The notes: generated by a model not told the origin, from the sequence alone. A stretch of 64,000 bases of DNA from Caenorhabditis remanei (GCF_010183535.1 NC_071332.1:2108001-2172000); one strand, 5' to 3'; positions 21,540 to 32,721 are shown, counted from the first letter of the stretch. Numbers and translations are program-made.

Positions 21540-22549
21540 ACTACCTCATGGTTACCGTATATTTGTTTGCATTAATAAAACATTGATAACATTCTCATGG
21601 CGTCTAAGTTTGAAACTGGAAAACCAAGGATATGCAACAAAAAATAAGGATGCAAACGCGCTCTATCGCGAAGGGTCTTTTACCATCGTTTGCCGATATG
21701 AACGGTCCTCCTCATTCTCTTTATTTGCATTGTTCAGAGAAGGCCATTTCCCTTTTTTTGTAGATTTTGGTCGGACTACCCGAGTCATACGATTGGCCTT
21801 GACCTATGTACACAGACGGACGGATAATGGTCCTCCTCTTTACCTCCGTTCTCTTTATTTTCTTTCAACGATCGTAGCGGATGACACTTCTTTTTTTGAA
21901 CATCGGTTACAGTAAGCCTTAAAAAAGAACTTTCCCGAATTTTCAGCCTGAAAATGCTAGAAATGCTAAAACCACATCGGGCCTCATTAATTAACCGGAC
22001 TGAGATTCAATTATTCTTACCATAAAATCTGTAATAGAGGCGCACCTTCCGGACCTGTTAGAGCGGTCCTCGGTTCTCAACGGCAATATTAAAAGGTTGT
22101 TACCTGACAACATATAGCCTAATATTTATAGAATATTTCTTCAGTTAAAGCATTTTAATATTTTTGGAGACGACCGAGATAGGGTTCTCCAAAATGTTGC
22201 TTGTTTTTGTTGCTAATGGGTGCTCCTCTATTACAGGTTTTACGGTTTTCTTATTTTTTCGGATGTTCCAGTTCTTGGACCAGTATCTTACTAAGAAAAG
22301 CTGCTCATGTATTTTTGATATCTACAATTTTGTCTAGATCGTTATCTGACAGTCATAGTTGTCCGGAATCCGGATTCCGAAATTCCGGAATTCCGGGTTT
22401 TTTCGTCATTCCGGTTCCGGATTCCGGATTCCGGAAAATTAAAATTTTGATTCCGGATTCCGGATTCCGGTATTTGAAAAACTTCATTCCGGTTCCGGAT
22501 TCCGTACTCTCCCTCAAATGCAAATTGCGTATAAAATTTCTCTTTCAGA
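21540..22549. other. Spacer and upstream region of copy B
   Basis: Unit-conserved upstream blocks, including a GATA-type TTATCT at 22342-22347. From about 22360 to 22510 there is a tandem array of ATTCCGG / GGATTCCGG hexa- to heptanucleotides. The spacer ends TCTTTCAGA before the ATG. No gene is supported. Confidence 0.5.
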
Positions 22550-24040
22550 ATGACTATATTCACTGAAATCCAAACGAAATATCCGCCCTCACGATATCAA
22601 CTACTTCTGGAAGCTTCCTATTCAAAAGATCCTCCATTTTTCCTGGAAAATCTCAAAGATTCGATAAGAAGTAGTCAAGAACAAGATGGAGGAGAAGTGA
22701 CTATTGGCCAAGTCCAAGAACATTTGAAAATGGAAAGTTTTGTTGATGCGAAAAAACGATCAGTGGAGGGAGACCTGTACAGTTTTAAATCAGATGAAAA
22801 CTTTTCGGTGGGTGTATTTTTCCTTATATTTTCATACTGGGCTAGCTCTTAACTCGGTTCAAATCTAGACTAGATTTGTGTTAATCAGCTTTGTTGAAGG
22901 TATAACTACCCTTCAAGCATAACAATCCCAACATTTCCCTTATCTGGTACCACCGGATATGAATTTGACACACGGAAGTCGGAAGTGGAGACTTTTTCAG
23001 GTCCACTGGTACGAGATAAGGGATTTTTACATACTTGTCAACGGGCCGGCTTGTAACTCGCGTCAAAATGAATATTATGAGCTTTAATGTGCCGCGGGCC
23101 GGGAAAAAGTGCCAAAAAACGCGAAAATGGCCAAAAACGCCATTCTAGCCCGGCCCGCGGCATATTATCAAATAGTCATCCGGCCCGTAGTAGGTCACGG
23201 ACATAGAACTCGTCGAGATCTACATTTTGGTATACTTTTCAGCTCATTATATTCATTTTGACGCGAGTTACGAGCCGGCTCGTGTCGGCCCGTTCCGGCC
23301 CGTTGACAAGTATGGATTTTTATGCTCGAAGGGTAATTCTACTTTCAATACAACTAATAACCTTTGTATTATTGCTGTCAGTTGTATACTGTCGAAACAA
23401 ATCTCATACTATTAATACTTCAGTTCAAAACCAAACGTGTCGTTTTCTTCGGCTGCTTCTTATTCGGACTCATTTGTTGTCAATTGGCTTACAATTTGTA
23501 TTTTGACCAGGAGGTACCAGTAATAATAAGAGTTGCATTTATAGCCATCCTATTTTGTTCACCGCAGTTTGTCATTACGTTTTCGACCATGTAAGTTTGA
23601 AATAGATATATGTAGATTTGAAGTGAATGTTCATGAGTTTCAGGCAAAGCGGTGACTGGCCCAACCCACCGTCCACTGAGAACTATAATTCGATAAGTGT
23701 GTCAAAACTGAAACAACGCCAACTGGAACTCATCGATTGCTACCTGAATGAAGTGTTACCGATGAAAGAGGAAATTCCCGCTCTCCGTTATCGACATGAC
23801 GTTTTGAGAATGATTTTTGTTGGAGAATGGGTCTTTTATGCTTTCTTCCGCGTTTGCTATTCAATGTATCATCTGTCAAACAACTGGTGCGACAAGGAGA
23901 TTCGAGGAATTAACGGTATAGACAGTGCTAACTCTATAGCCGTGTTTTTGTTTCTCGGTCTGTGGCTCATCTACTGGTATTTTTCAAAGTTGGCTAGGTC
24001 TCCTGGTAAACACACAAAAGTTGAAGTGGGAAACTTTTGA
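22550..24040 (+). CDS. Unrecognised four-pass membrane protein, copy B
   Basis: Exons 22550-22807, 23424-23590 and 23644-24040 give 273 residues. Exons 1 and 2 have exactly the lengths of copy A (258 and 167 nt), and the SKLKQRQLELIDCY and RYRHD blocks are kept. Four hydrophobic segments are again present. As in copy A, the intron after RYRHDVL is absent. The C-terminus ends KHTKVEVGNF. Intron 1 (22808-23423) carries an R4 GC-rich foldback at about 22880-23320. The ATG directly follows TCTTTCAGA, as for a trans-splice acceptor. Confidence 0.82.
22880..23320. repeat. GC-rich foldback repeat, family R4
   Basis: Arms contain CATACTTGTCAACGGGCC, ACTCGCGTCAAAATGAATAT and GCCGCGGGCCGGG, then the inverse GCCCGGCCCGCGGC, CTCGTCGAGATCTACATTTT and GGCCCGTTGACAAGTATG. 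Other copies or pieces are at 8960-9118, 27595-27690, 29965-30110, 32725-32910, 37300-37490 and 55185-55540. Confidence 0.8.
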
Positions 24041-24200
24041 CGGATAATTGATTTCTGATATTACGTTTGTTTAATTACCTTCTATTTGAAGAAAAATTCG
24101 ATTTTTCTCAATGTGTTTAAATAAACTATTCGAGATCTCACTGCGTTACAAAAAATTCAACATTTCAAACCAAAATGAAGATTATATATCTTTTATTAAA

Positions 24201-24340
24201 TTCAAACTGATATGGGTGGAAAGCAGGGGGCGTTGACTGTGAAGCAGTCCACTTGTGAGTTGGTGACCGCTTTCAATAAGTCGGATAACTCACACAATGG
24301 AGGATATTATCACAGGAATTTCACTCCATTCAAGTTCTAA
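24201..24340 (+). pseudogene. Dehydrogenase 3' fragment 2 (after copy B)
   Basis: Matches the last 46 or so codons of the gene at 17388 in an open frame ending FKF and stop. It reaches further 5' than fragments 1 and 3 (it includes the QTDMGG motif). An AATAAA signal follows at about 24376. Several substitutions change the protein. Confidence 0.88.
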
Positions 24341-25073
24341 TTTGTCTACTTGGACACTGTATATTTGTCATGCATTAATAAAACATTGAAACCATAATGC
24401 GTGTCTAAGTTTTCAGATCTGTCAGTTGAAACTGCAAAAAGAAAAAATGATGCAAACGCGCTCTATCGCGAAGGGTCTTTTACCACCGTATGTAGATTTG
24501 AACGGTCCTCCTCATTCTCGTTATTTGCATCGCTCAGAGAAGACAGTTGTCTTTTTTTCTCGTCTACCACTTATTAAATCGAAGACAAGTATTTAGTATT
24601 CTTTTGAACCAATTTCAATGAGAAGGGTTCATCGTACTAATTCATCATCGTTCTTACATTTAACAAGGTTTTTTAGGATAACAACTTATATTATTTTCGT
24701 ATTTTTCAAAAACTAAAAGAAACCTTGTGAACCATCTTTAACCATTACCATCAAATATATATGTAATAAATGTTTTGATCAAATGACCAAAACGGTACTG
24801 CACATAGTTAGCCCCATTATGTGATCAAGCAACTCCTGTCTAGATCATTTCCTGGACAGCGACTCTCGTCTAGAGATTTTGGTTGGACCACTCGAGACGA
24901 GTGACCTTGAGCTATGTAAACCGACGCAATGGTCAGAATGGTTCTCCTCCTATTTGCCGTCCTTCCCCCCTACCGACCATTGCAACAGGTTGCCTGGCTA
25001 AATCTCACATTTTAAACGTTTCTTTTTCCTCCCTCCCTCAAAAACAAGTTTGCTCAAATATTCCTTTTTCAGA
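24341..25073. other. Spacer and upstream region of copy C
   Basis: Carries the unit-conserved CGCTCTATCGCGAAGGGTCTTTT block near 24459 and the CCGACGCAATGGTCAGAATGG block near 24921, but the GATA-type site of the other copies is not visible. It ends CTTTTTCAGA before the ATG. No gene is seen. Confidence 0.5.
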
Positions 25074-28000
25074 ATGACTATATTCACTGAAATGCAAACG
25101 AAATATCCACCCTCACCATATCAACTACTTCTGAATGCTTCCAGATCGGAAGATCCTTCATTTTTCTTGGAAAATCTGAAAGATTCGATAAGAAATAGTC
25201 CACAACAAGATGGAGGAGAAGTGCCTATTGGTCAAATCCAAGAACATCTGAGAATGGAAGGTTGGGTTGATATGGAAAAAGAAGCAGTGGAGGGAGAACT
25301 ATGGTGGAATAAATCAGATTATCACTATTCGGTGGGTAGATTCTTAACATACAGTACTGGTCCTATAGACACAAACTTTGGCAGTTTTCAGTTGAAATCG
25401 TCCAACTTTGAGAGGTCTCTAATGAATCATGCAGATCAAAAGTAGAGCTTCATTTTTGTAGTTGACAACTTTTTTGTACGAGCACTCCCTAGAGAGTAAT
25501 GGTCATTTTAAGACGACAGCTCAAAGATCACTCTATCAAGCACTGAAATTTGATCGATTTGAGAGAGAAATTACTTTGTCGATATGTAACTTTCTAGGGA
25601 GTGTCTGTACAAAAAAGTTGTCAACTACAAAAATGAAGCCCTACCTATTTTCGGTATGGTTTATACACAATCTACCTTGTGAGACAATTAATGGTACCGC
25701 AATACCCACTCAAAGTTGGTCATTTTCAACTGAAAACGACATTCGTTTCTTTTTTTCTTCTTTTCCCAGTACTATACAGTAGCGAGCATAAGTGAGTATA
25801 CCTCCATACTTTCATATGTATCTCAGCTGAAACAAGTCCGTTTTGCATAAACTTTTTTTTCGAAGATAGCTGAAGTATCCAGTAAAATTGACATAAGTTT
25901 TTTGTTTGAGGTGATCAGCTGATTTTTAAGATTATTGATTTGGTTCTATTACAGTTTAGATGTCCTTTAAAAACTAAAACGTCCCTTAAAACACTTAAAC
26001 GTCCCTTAAAACACTTAGACGTCCCTTGAAATACTTAGACGTCCTTTCAAACTCTAATTTTTTTAAAACGTCCTTTCAAAAGTAAAGACGTCCCAAAAAA
26101 CGTTTAAACGTCCCATAAAATGTTTAGACGTCCCTTGAAATCCCAAAACATAGTTCTGAAGATTCAAGCGTCCCAAAAAACATTTAAACGTCCCACAAAA
26201 CATTTAAACGTCCCAAAAAATATTTAGACGTCCCTTGAACACTTTCAGTGGCTTTTAGTGTTGAAGGGACGTCTAAACATTTTTTGGGACGTTTAAATGT
26301 TTTTTGGGACGTCTAAATGTTTTTTGGGACGTCTAAGTATTTAAAACCAAATTTTCGGACTTCAAGGGACGTCTCAATATTTAATGGGACGTCTGAACTT
26401 TTTTTGGGACGTCTAAATGTTTTTTGGGACGTTTAAACCTTTTTGAACATATTTGGGATCCGAAAGGACGTTTAAATGTTTCAAAGGACGTCTAAGTATT
26501 TCAAGGGACGTCTAAGTGTTTTAAGGGACGTCTAAGTGTTTTTTGGGACGTTCAAGTTTTCAAAGGACATCTAAACTGTAATAGAGCCATTGATTTTTCC
26601 TGATCTTGATTTGAAAATCCGGAAAAAAACTTTTTATTTTTGAACTAGACCCTATGATTTTTTGAGTTGAAAATGTTGAGTAACGTTTATAAAAACAAAA
26701 TATATTGTAGGAATGCTTCTGTAAATTTTGAACATCGTGCTACAGCTCCAGAGGCCCAAAATGATACGTTTAGCTAAATCGTCATAACTCATCGAAAAAT
26801 GGTTCAAATTGGTTGAAAATTGCAGGAAAAGATGCGTATTATGTTGATCAACAATTTTATAATTAGAAATAATGTTTTTGAAAAAAAAATGTTTTCGAAT
26901 TTTTTTCACTCGAAAAATTTTGGTTTCCAACTTTTGCCCAATTTTTGATGTTTTTTTGATTATAAAACAGTAACGATTCGCGAGTTTAAGTTGAATTTTA
27001 CATGAAACATCAAATTTAGATTTTCATTAATTTAATTACAGCAGTTTCGTAATCAAAAAAACATCAAAAATTGGGCAAAAGTTGGAAACCAAAATTTTTC
27101 GAGTGAAAAAAATTCGAAAACATTTTTTTTTCAAAAACATTATTTCTAATTATAAAATTGTTGATCAACATAATACGCATCTTTTCCTGCAATTTTCAAC
27201 CAATTTGAACCATTTTTCGATGAGTTATGACGATTTAGCTAAACGTATCATTTTGGGCCTCTGGAGCTGTAGCACGATGTTCAAAATTTACAGAAGCATT
27301 CCTACAATATATTTTGTTTTTATAAACGTTACTCAACATTTTCAACTCAAAAAATCATAGGGTCTAGTTCAAAAATAAAAAGTTTTTTTCCGGATTTTCA
27401 AATCAAGATCAGGAAAAAGCAATAATCTTAAAAATCAGCTGATCACCTCAAATTAAAAATTTATGTCAATTTTACTGGATACTTCAGCTATCTTTGAAAA
27501 AAAAGTTTATGCAAAACGGACTTGTTTCAGCTGAGATACATATGAAAGTATGGAGGTATACTCACTTATGCTCGCTACTGTATGTACTTGAAAACCGGTC
27601 TGAAACGGGCCGGTGCGTAACTCGGACTAAATGGCAAAAAGCGGATCTCGCTGAGATAAACGTTGTTAAAGTTGTGTCGGCCCGGTTTGCAAGTATAATC
27701 CTTAACTACTGATATGTTCAAATCTATTCTACGAATCTTTCAGTTCAAAACTAAATTTGCCTTTGTATACGCCTGTATCATATTCGGAGTCATTAGTTGT
27801 CAGTTGGTCTACAGTTTGTACCTTGGCCAGGAGCTATCACTAACAACAAGAGCTGTGTTAATAGCTATCCTGTTTATTTCCCCAATGTATGTCATTGGGT
27901 TTTCGACAATGTAAGTTCGAAATGGAAATATGTAGAATTGAAGTGCATTTTCACCAGTTTCAGATCAGGAGGCAGTCACGGTGACTGGCTCAACCCACTC

Positions 28001-28428
28001 TACAATGAGGACTATAATTCTATAAAGGTGTCAGAACTGAAACAGCGCCAACTTGAACTCATCGATTGCTATCAGTATCAAGTGTTACCGATGAAAGCGG
28101 AAATTCCAGCTAGCCGTTATCGACATGACATTTTGGTAGGTTCTAACTGATTCCAGAGTTCTAGTATAACTATTCTCGGTTACAGGCAATGATCTCTGTT
28201 GGAGAATGGATGTTTTATGCTTTCTTCCGCGTTTGCTATTCAATCTGTCACCTTTCATTCAACTGGTCTAACAAGAAGGCTCGAGAACATGACAGTCTGG
28301 ACATTGGGGTCTCTGGAGTCGTGTTTTTGTTTTACAGTCTATGGTTCATCTACTTTTGGCACTCTTCGAAGCTGGGAAATCGCTGCCCACCCCCTGTTAC
28401 AAAAGCTCCGCTAATTTCCTTTGTTTAA
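25074..28428 (+). CDS. Unrecognised four-pass membrane protein, copy C
   Basis: Exons 25074-25331, 27744-27910, 27964-28135 and 28186-28428 give 279 residues. Exons 1 and 2 match copies A and B in length. A short intron (28136-28185) splits the protein after RYRHDIL, shared with copy D and missing from A and B. Four hydrophobic segments and SELKQRQLELIDCY are present. Intron 1 is 2.4 kb because it holds an R1 relative, a 1.8-kb TIR element and an R4 piece. All splice sites and the frame are intact, so the gene may still be expressed. The C-terminal end has diverged from A and B. Confidence 0.8.
25777..27580. mobile_element. Tc1/mariner-type palindromic non-autonomous element
   Basis: Ends CAGTAGCGAGCATAAGTGAG and the exact inverse, flanked by TA on both sides (25775-25776 and 27581-27582). 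The arms extend inward for hundreds of bases to a centre near 26975-27050, so mirror-image open frames appear on the two strands. A second element interrupts the left arm. No transposase is seen. The TA target and CAGT end fit the Tc1/mariner superfamily. Confidence 0.85.
25942..26588. mobile_element. hAT-like MITE made of ACGTCCC arrays, nested
   Basis: Terminal inverted repeats GGTTCTATTACAGTTTAG / CTAAACTGTAATAGAGCC, with one mismatch over 24 bp, are flanked by an 8-bp target duplication ATTGATTT (25934-25941 and 26589-26596). The mirror position in the other arm of the host element lacks the insert. The interior is a row of ACGTCCC motifs followed by a row of GGGACGT motifs, about 25-30 in all, with AT-rich spacers. 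Confidence 0.82.
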
Positions 28429-28501
28429 AATAATGTAATAAAAATGCTTGGCTATGCTGCTTTCCAATTGTTGATCAAAATTGCACTAAATTCAAACTTG
28501 T

Positions 28502-28529
28502 GACGCCTAGCCATGGATGGCTAGGCGTC
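28502..28529. repeat. Perfect 12-bp inverted repeat at a duplication breakpoint
   Basis: GACGCCTAGCCA, four bases, then TGGCTAGGCGTC. It sits about 20 bp before dehydrogenase fragment 3. The right arm corresponds to the 3' end of copy A (GCTAGGCGTACTG); the left arm has no counterpart there. Confidence 0.85.
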
Positions 28530-28548
28530 CTGTTAAACACACCAAGCA

Positions 28549-28667
28549 AGCAGGCGGCGTTGACTGTGGAGCCGTCCACTTCTGAGTTGGTGGCCGCTTT
28601 CAATGAGTTGGACAATTCACACCATGGAGGATATTATCACAGGGATCTCACTCCATTCAAGTTCTAA
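28549..28667 (+). pseudogene. Dehydrogenase 3' fragment 3 (after copy C)
   Basis: Matches the last 39 or so codons of the gene at 17388, frame open, ending FKF and stop, followed by an AATAAA signal near 28706. The left junction falls in AAGCA, shared by the membrane-gene flank and the dehydrogenase. The flank before the junction (TGTTAAACACACCAAGCAAG) matches the end of copy A. Confidence 0.88.
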
Positions 28668-29683
28668 ATGACACCCCATTGGTTACTGTATATTTGTAAT
28701 GCATTAATAAAACGTTGAACACATTTTCATAGCTTCTAAGTTTGAAACAGGAAAGCCAAGGATATGCGACAAAAAATAAAGATGCAAACGCGCTCTATCG
28801 CGAAGGGTCTTTTACCATCGTTTGCCGATATGTACGGTCCTCTTCATTCTCGTTATTTGCATTGCTCTGAGAAGACTATTTCCCTTTTTTTTCTCGTCTT
28901 CCACTTATTAAATCGATAACAGGTCTTTAGCATTCTTTTGTACTAATTCCAAGCCCCCAATCCATCATCGTTCGTACATTTAACTAGGTTTTTTTAAAGA
29001 CAATATATGTTGTTTTTTCGAAAGTAATTTTGTAAAACTTGTGAAACATTATATACACCAAATCTCTGAAATCAATGTTTTGGCCAAAACACCAAAGTGG
29101 TACTGTGCATAGTTAGTCCCATTAGGTCAATAAGGAGTTAAATAAGCTAGATTCTAGAGAGTTTCCAGGACAGTGCAGAGACCACTCGAGACGAGTGACC
29201 TTGAGCTATGTACACCGACGCAATGGTCCGAATGGTCCTTCTCCTATTTACCGTCCTTCCCCTTATTAACAACTGCCAAGTGGGTGATCAAAGGAGTTTC
29301 ATGAGGTTCCGAATTTTCAGCCAAAAAATGGTCAGCGAACTTATTCCGGCCAGACTAATTGGCCTTACTGAAACTCAATTATTCTTGCTTTTATTTCTTC
29401 GGAAGTTCCAGTTTTTAAGGCAAAAAATTCACATCGGGGACCAATAAGAAAGGCTGCTCATGCGACAATTCATGCCTAGATCGTTATCTGCCAGCGTCTG
29501 GCAATGTTTGCTCTATCCACTCTAGTTTTACGGCTGTCCTTAACCTATCTACCGACGCAATGGCTCTCTATCCCTCTACCAACAATTGTAATAGGTTGCC
29601 TGGCTAAATCTTGCACTCTAACTGTTTCTTCTACCTCCCACCCTTGCTCAAAGAAAAGTTCGCTCAAAAATTTCTCTTTCAGA
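28668..29683. other. Spacer and upstream region of copy D
   Basis: Contains the same blocks as the other units, with a GATA-type TTATCT at 29484-29489, and ends CTCTTTCAGA directly before the ATG. The open frame at 29208-29447 is not shared by other units and is not called. Confidence 0.5.
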
Positions 29684-31013
29684 ATGACTATAATCACTGA
29701 TATGCAAACGCCCTCGACATATGAACAACTTGTGGAAGCATCCATATCGGAAGATCCTCCATTTTTCTTGGAAAATCTCAAAGATTCTATAATAATCAGT
29801 CAACAACAAGATGGAGAAGAAGTGACTGTTGATCAAATCAAAGAACATTTGTATATGAAATATTTTGTTGATTGGGAAAAACAATCAGTGGAGAAAGAAT
29901 TATTGTGGTATAAATCAGATGAACGATTTTCGGTGGGTATATTTTTAACATATTTAATTGCAAATTGGTCCGCCGTGTAACTCGACGGGTTCTATGTTTG
30001 TGGCTTACTACAGGCCGGATGGATTTTTGTTAATATTTTGCGCAGCGGGCTATAACGATTTTTGGCACGTTTTCCCATCTCGCGGCCCAACGGTAGATTG
30101 CGATTCTGAAAAACTAAGTTACACTGACACTCAATCGTGTTTGTCAGTGTAACTTGGTCACTGTAGTTTGTATTAATATGAAAAACTTTTTTGACCACTT
30201 TCGCGTTTTACACATCTTGCCGAAAATTTGGCACATCTTGCCGAAATCCACATTCATTAAGATAAATATTTGTGTCGTACCGGTTTGCAAGTATGATTCT
30301 TAACAACTAATCTATTAAAAACTATATCATTAACCTTTCAGTTCAACACCAAACTTGCCTTTCTATACCCCTGTATCATATTCGGAGCCATTAGTTGTCA
30401 TTTGGTTCACAATTTATATTTTGGCCAGGAGATTCCAGTAATAATAAGAGCTTTGTTAATAGCCACCGTGTTTATTTCACCGGTGTTTGTATTTTCGAGC
30501 ATGTAAGTTTGGAACGGAAATATGTAGAATTAAAGGGAATTTTCACGAGTTTCAGGCCAGGCGGCCGCGCTGAGTGGATCAACCCGCTGGATAATGAGAA
30601 CTATAATTCTACAAAGCTGTCAGAACTGAAAGAACGCCAACTTGAACTCATCGATTGCTATATGAAAGAAGTGTTACCGATGAAAGCGGAAATTTCAGCC
30701 AGACGTTATCGACATGACGTTTTGGTAGGGTCTAACTAACTCTAGAGTTTTTATTACTGTTCTCGGTCGGTTTCAGACAATGATCATTGCTGGAGAATGG
30801 ATGATTTATGCTTTGTTCCGCTTTTGCTATTCACACTATCAGCTGTTTTTCAAACGGTCGAACAAGGAGATTCGAAAAGTTAACATTATGGACATTGATA
30901 TCTCTGAATTTGTTGACATTATGATCACTGTAGGCTCTGCATTCGTGCTTTCGTTTCACATTGCGTCGGTCTTTATGTCTTGGCATTCTTCGAAGTTGGT
31001 TAAACATCATTAA
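29684..31013 (+). CDS. Unrecognised four-pass membrane protein, copy D
   Basis: Exons 29684-29932, 30342-30502, 30556-30724 and 30777-31013 give 271 residues. It is the most diverged copy: exon 1 lacks three codons and exon 2 two. It keeps SELKERQLELIDCY, RYRHDVL with the following intron, and GEWM at the third membrane segment. Its fourth hydrophobic segment is longer than in the others. No dehydrogenase fragment follows, which marks it as the end of the array. Intron 1 contains an R4 piece. Confidence 0.8.
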
Positions 31014-31478
31014 AAATAGCACTAAACTCAAACTTGTGTAACTTTCTTCGTTTTTATCGTTCTAAAGATCTAAAAAGAGATTTCGGATCCTCTTGTCTTC
31101 AGCTTTCTTCTGATACCAATTTGTTTCCATTTCAAGCAATTTGAGTTGTTTTCATTTATAATTGTTTTTTACTCAACTGTGTATGTAAATATCTGGATAA
31201 ATTTTTCGTCAGCCGTATAAAATTCAGTTTTTTTTGAACCAGTCTTGTCGTAGTCATTGTAGAATTACAGAATGAATTTTACGGAATAAAACTTCCCTTG
31301 TTCAACACGTATATTTGTGAATAAAACTAAACAGGACAAAATAATAATTATTTTACATCTAGCTAGAACTTTTCAGATATTCTAAGGCTAAATCTCAAAT
31401 TGTTTCCCTCCAAAATGAAAGTGTTTCCTAGAGAATTACAGAAATCAATTATTGAAAATTTCGCAAAGCCAAAATGTA
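31014..31478. other. Intergenic, nothing recognised
   Basis: AT-rich sequence between the membrane-gene array and the mariner element. No exon or named repeat is seen. Confidence 0.5.
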
Positions 31479-32721
31479 TTAGGTTGTCCCATAAGTTTTC
31501 GAACATTATTAAAATCAAATTTATTCAAAGCCAGAATATAACAAAAATCAAACATAGTGACCACCTTTATCCACGACTCTTTGCCATTTAGTAGGTAGAG
31601 ATTCAATACCTTTCCGCCAAAACTCAGGCTGCTTCGAGTCAAAATACTTCTTCAACCATTTCTCGACCTCTGACTTTGTTTTGAAGTCCTGGCCTTCAAG
31701 GGATCGATGCATGTCGCTGAACAGATGGTAATCCGAAGGAGCGATATCAGGGCTGTACGGAGGGTGAGCAGGGACTCTCTAGTGGAATGTAGCCCGGAGA
31801 GACTTGATCGTCTTTGCGGTGTGTGGTCTTGCGTTGTCATGGAGGTTGTGGACTTTGGGACCGTGTAGAGGGGAGGTTTTCAGTTTGGGCTTCACCTTTT
31901 GTAATTGAGATAGTTTTCGGTGATAGTTTTTGCCCCGGAAGCAGTTCCCAATAAAGCACTCCATGAACAGACCACCAGACGGAGAGCCATATTTTCTTAG
32001 GGTGTAACTCCTGTTTGACGACATCCTCTGGCTGTTTATCAGCATCAACCCACTGGGCTCTCCTGTGGTGGTTTTCGTATAAGACCCACTTCTCGTCCGA
32101 CGTAACCAAATGATCCAGCCAGTTGAAATTAGGATGCAGGGTTAGAAGTTGCAGTGACATGTCCACTCGGCTCTCAAGGTCAAAGTTAGACAATTTGTGT
32201 GGTATCCGTCTTCTTATTTTTTTTAACTTGCCAAGAGCTCCCAGTCCTCTTTCTACCGCAGAGTGAGTAGAGCCCATTACTGTGACCAGTTCACGAATGG
32301 ATTGAAGTGGGTCACTTTCCACTACCTCCCGTAACTTGTCAATGTCGAACTCCACTGGTCTTCCAGAACGTGCTGCTTCGGCCAAAGAAAAATCATTATT
32401 TTTGAAACGATGGACCTAACGGCTAATTGTCTGCCGTTGAGGGGCAATATCCTTTTAAACTTCAACCATACGTTCTTCAATCTCAGTGATTTCGGAGTTA
32501 GATAGAAACAAAAATAAAATGACATGACGAGTATGAAGTCGGTCGGGGCCAAAGATTGGTGCCGCGTTCATTGAGAGGAGGCAGCCAGAAAAAATGAATG
32601 TTATTGTTAATACACCCAACGTCTTATATAATGGAAAACATGCACTATTTGGTTTGATTCTCGCTCTCTGTCCTATAGCAGATTAACAAAACTATGTTCG
32701 AAAACTTTTGGGACAACCTAA
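31479..32721 (-). mobile_element. Mariner transposon, full length but inactive
   Basis: 1243 bp, with inverted ends TTAGGTTGTCCCATAAGTTT and the inverse near 32700-32721, flanked by TA (31477-31478 and 32722-32723). The coding strand is minus. The ends differ from each other at few positions, so the copy is not very old. Confidence 0.9.
31548..32571 (-). pseudogene. Mariner transposase, broken
   Basis: Starts at 32571. It shows the N-terminal helix-turn-helix region, SDEKWVLYEN (first catalytic Asp), HDNARPHTA (second) and YSPDIAPSDYHLF (third), the DD34D mariner pattern. The reading frame is lost by an early stop and shift near 32455, another shift near 31950, and a TAG at about 31780 shortly before the third catalytic block. 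It is therefore unable to make transposase. Confidence 0.9.

Noticed and set aside
21496..21915. 139-residue open frame after copy A
   Set aside because: Starts inside the dehydrogenase fragment in another frame and is not kept in sister units.
26652..27360. Two identical 92-residue open frames on opposite strands
   Set aside because: They are mirror images made by the palindromic arms of the 25777-27580 element, not genes.
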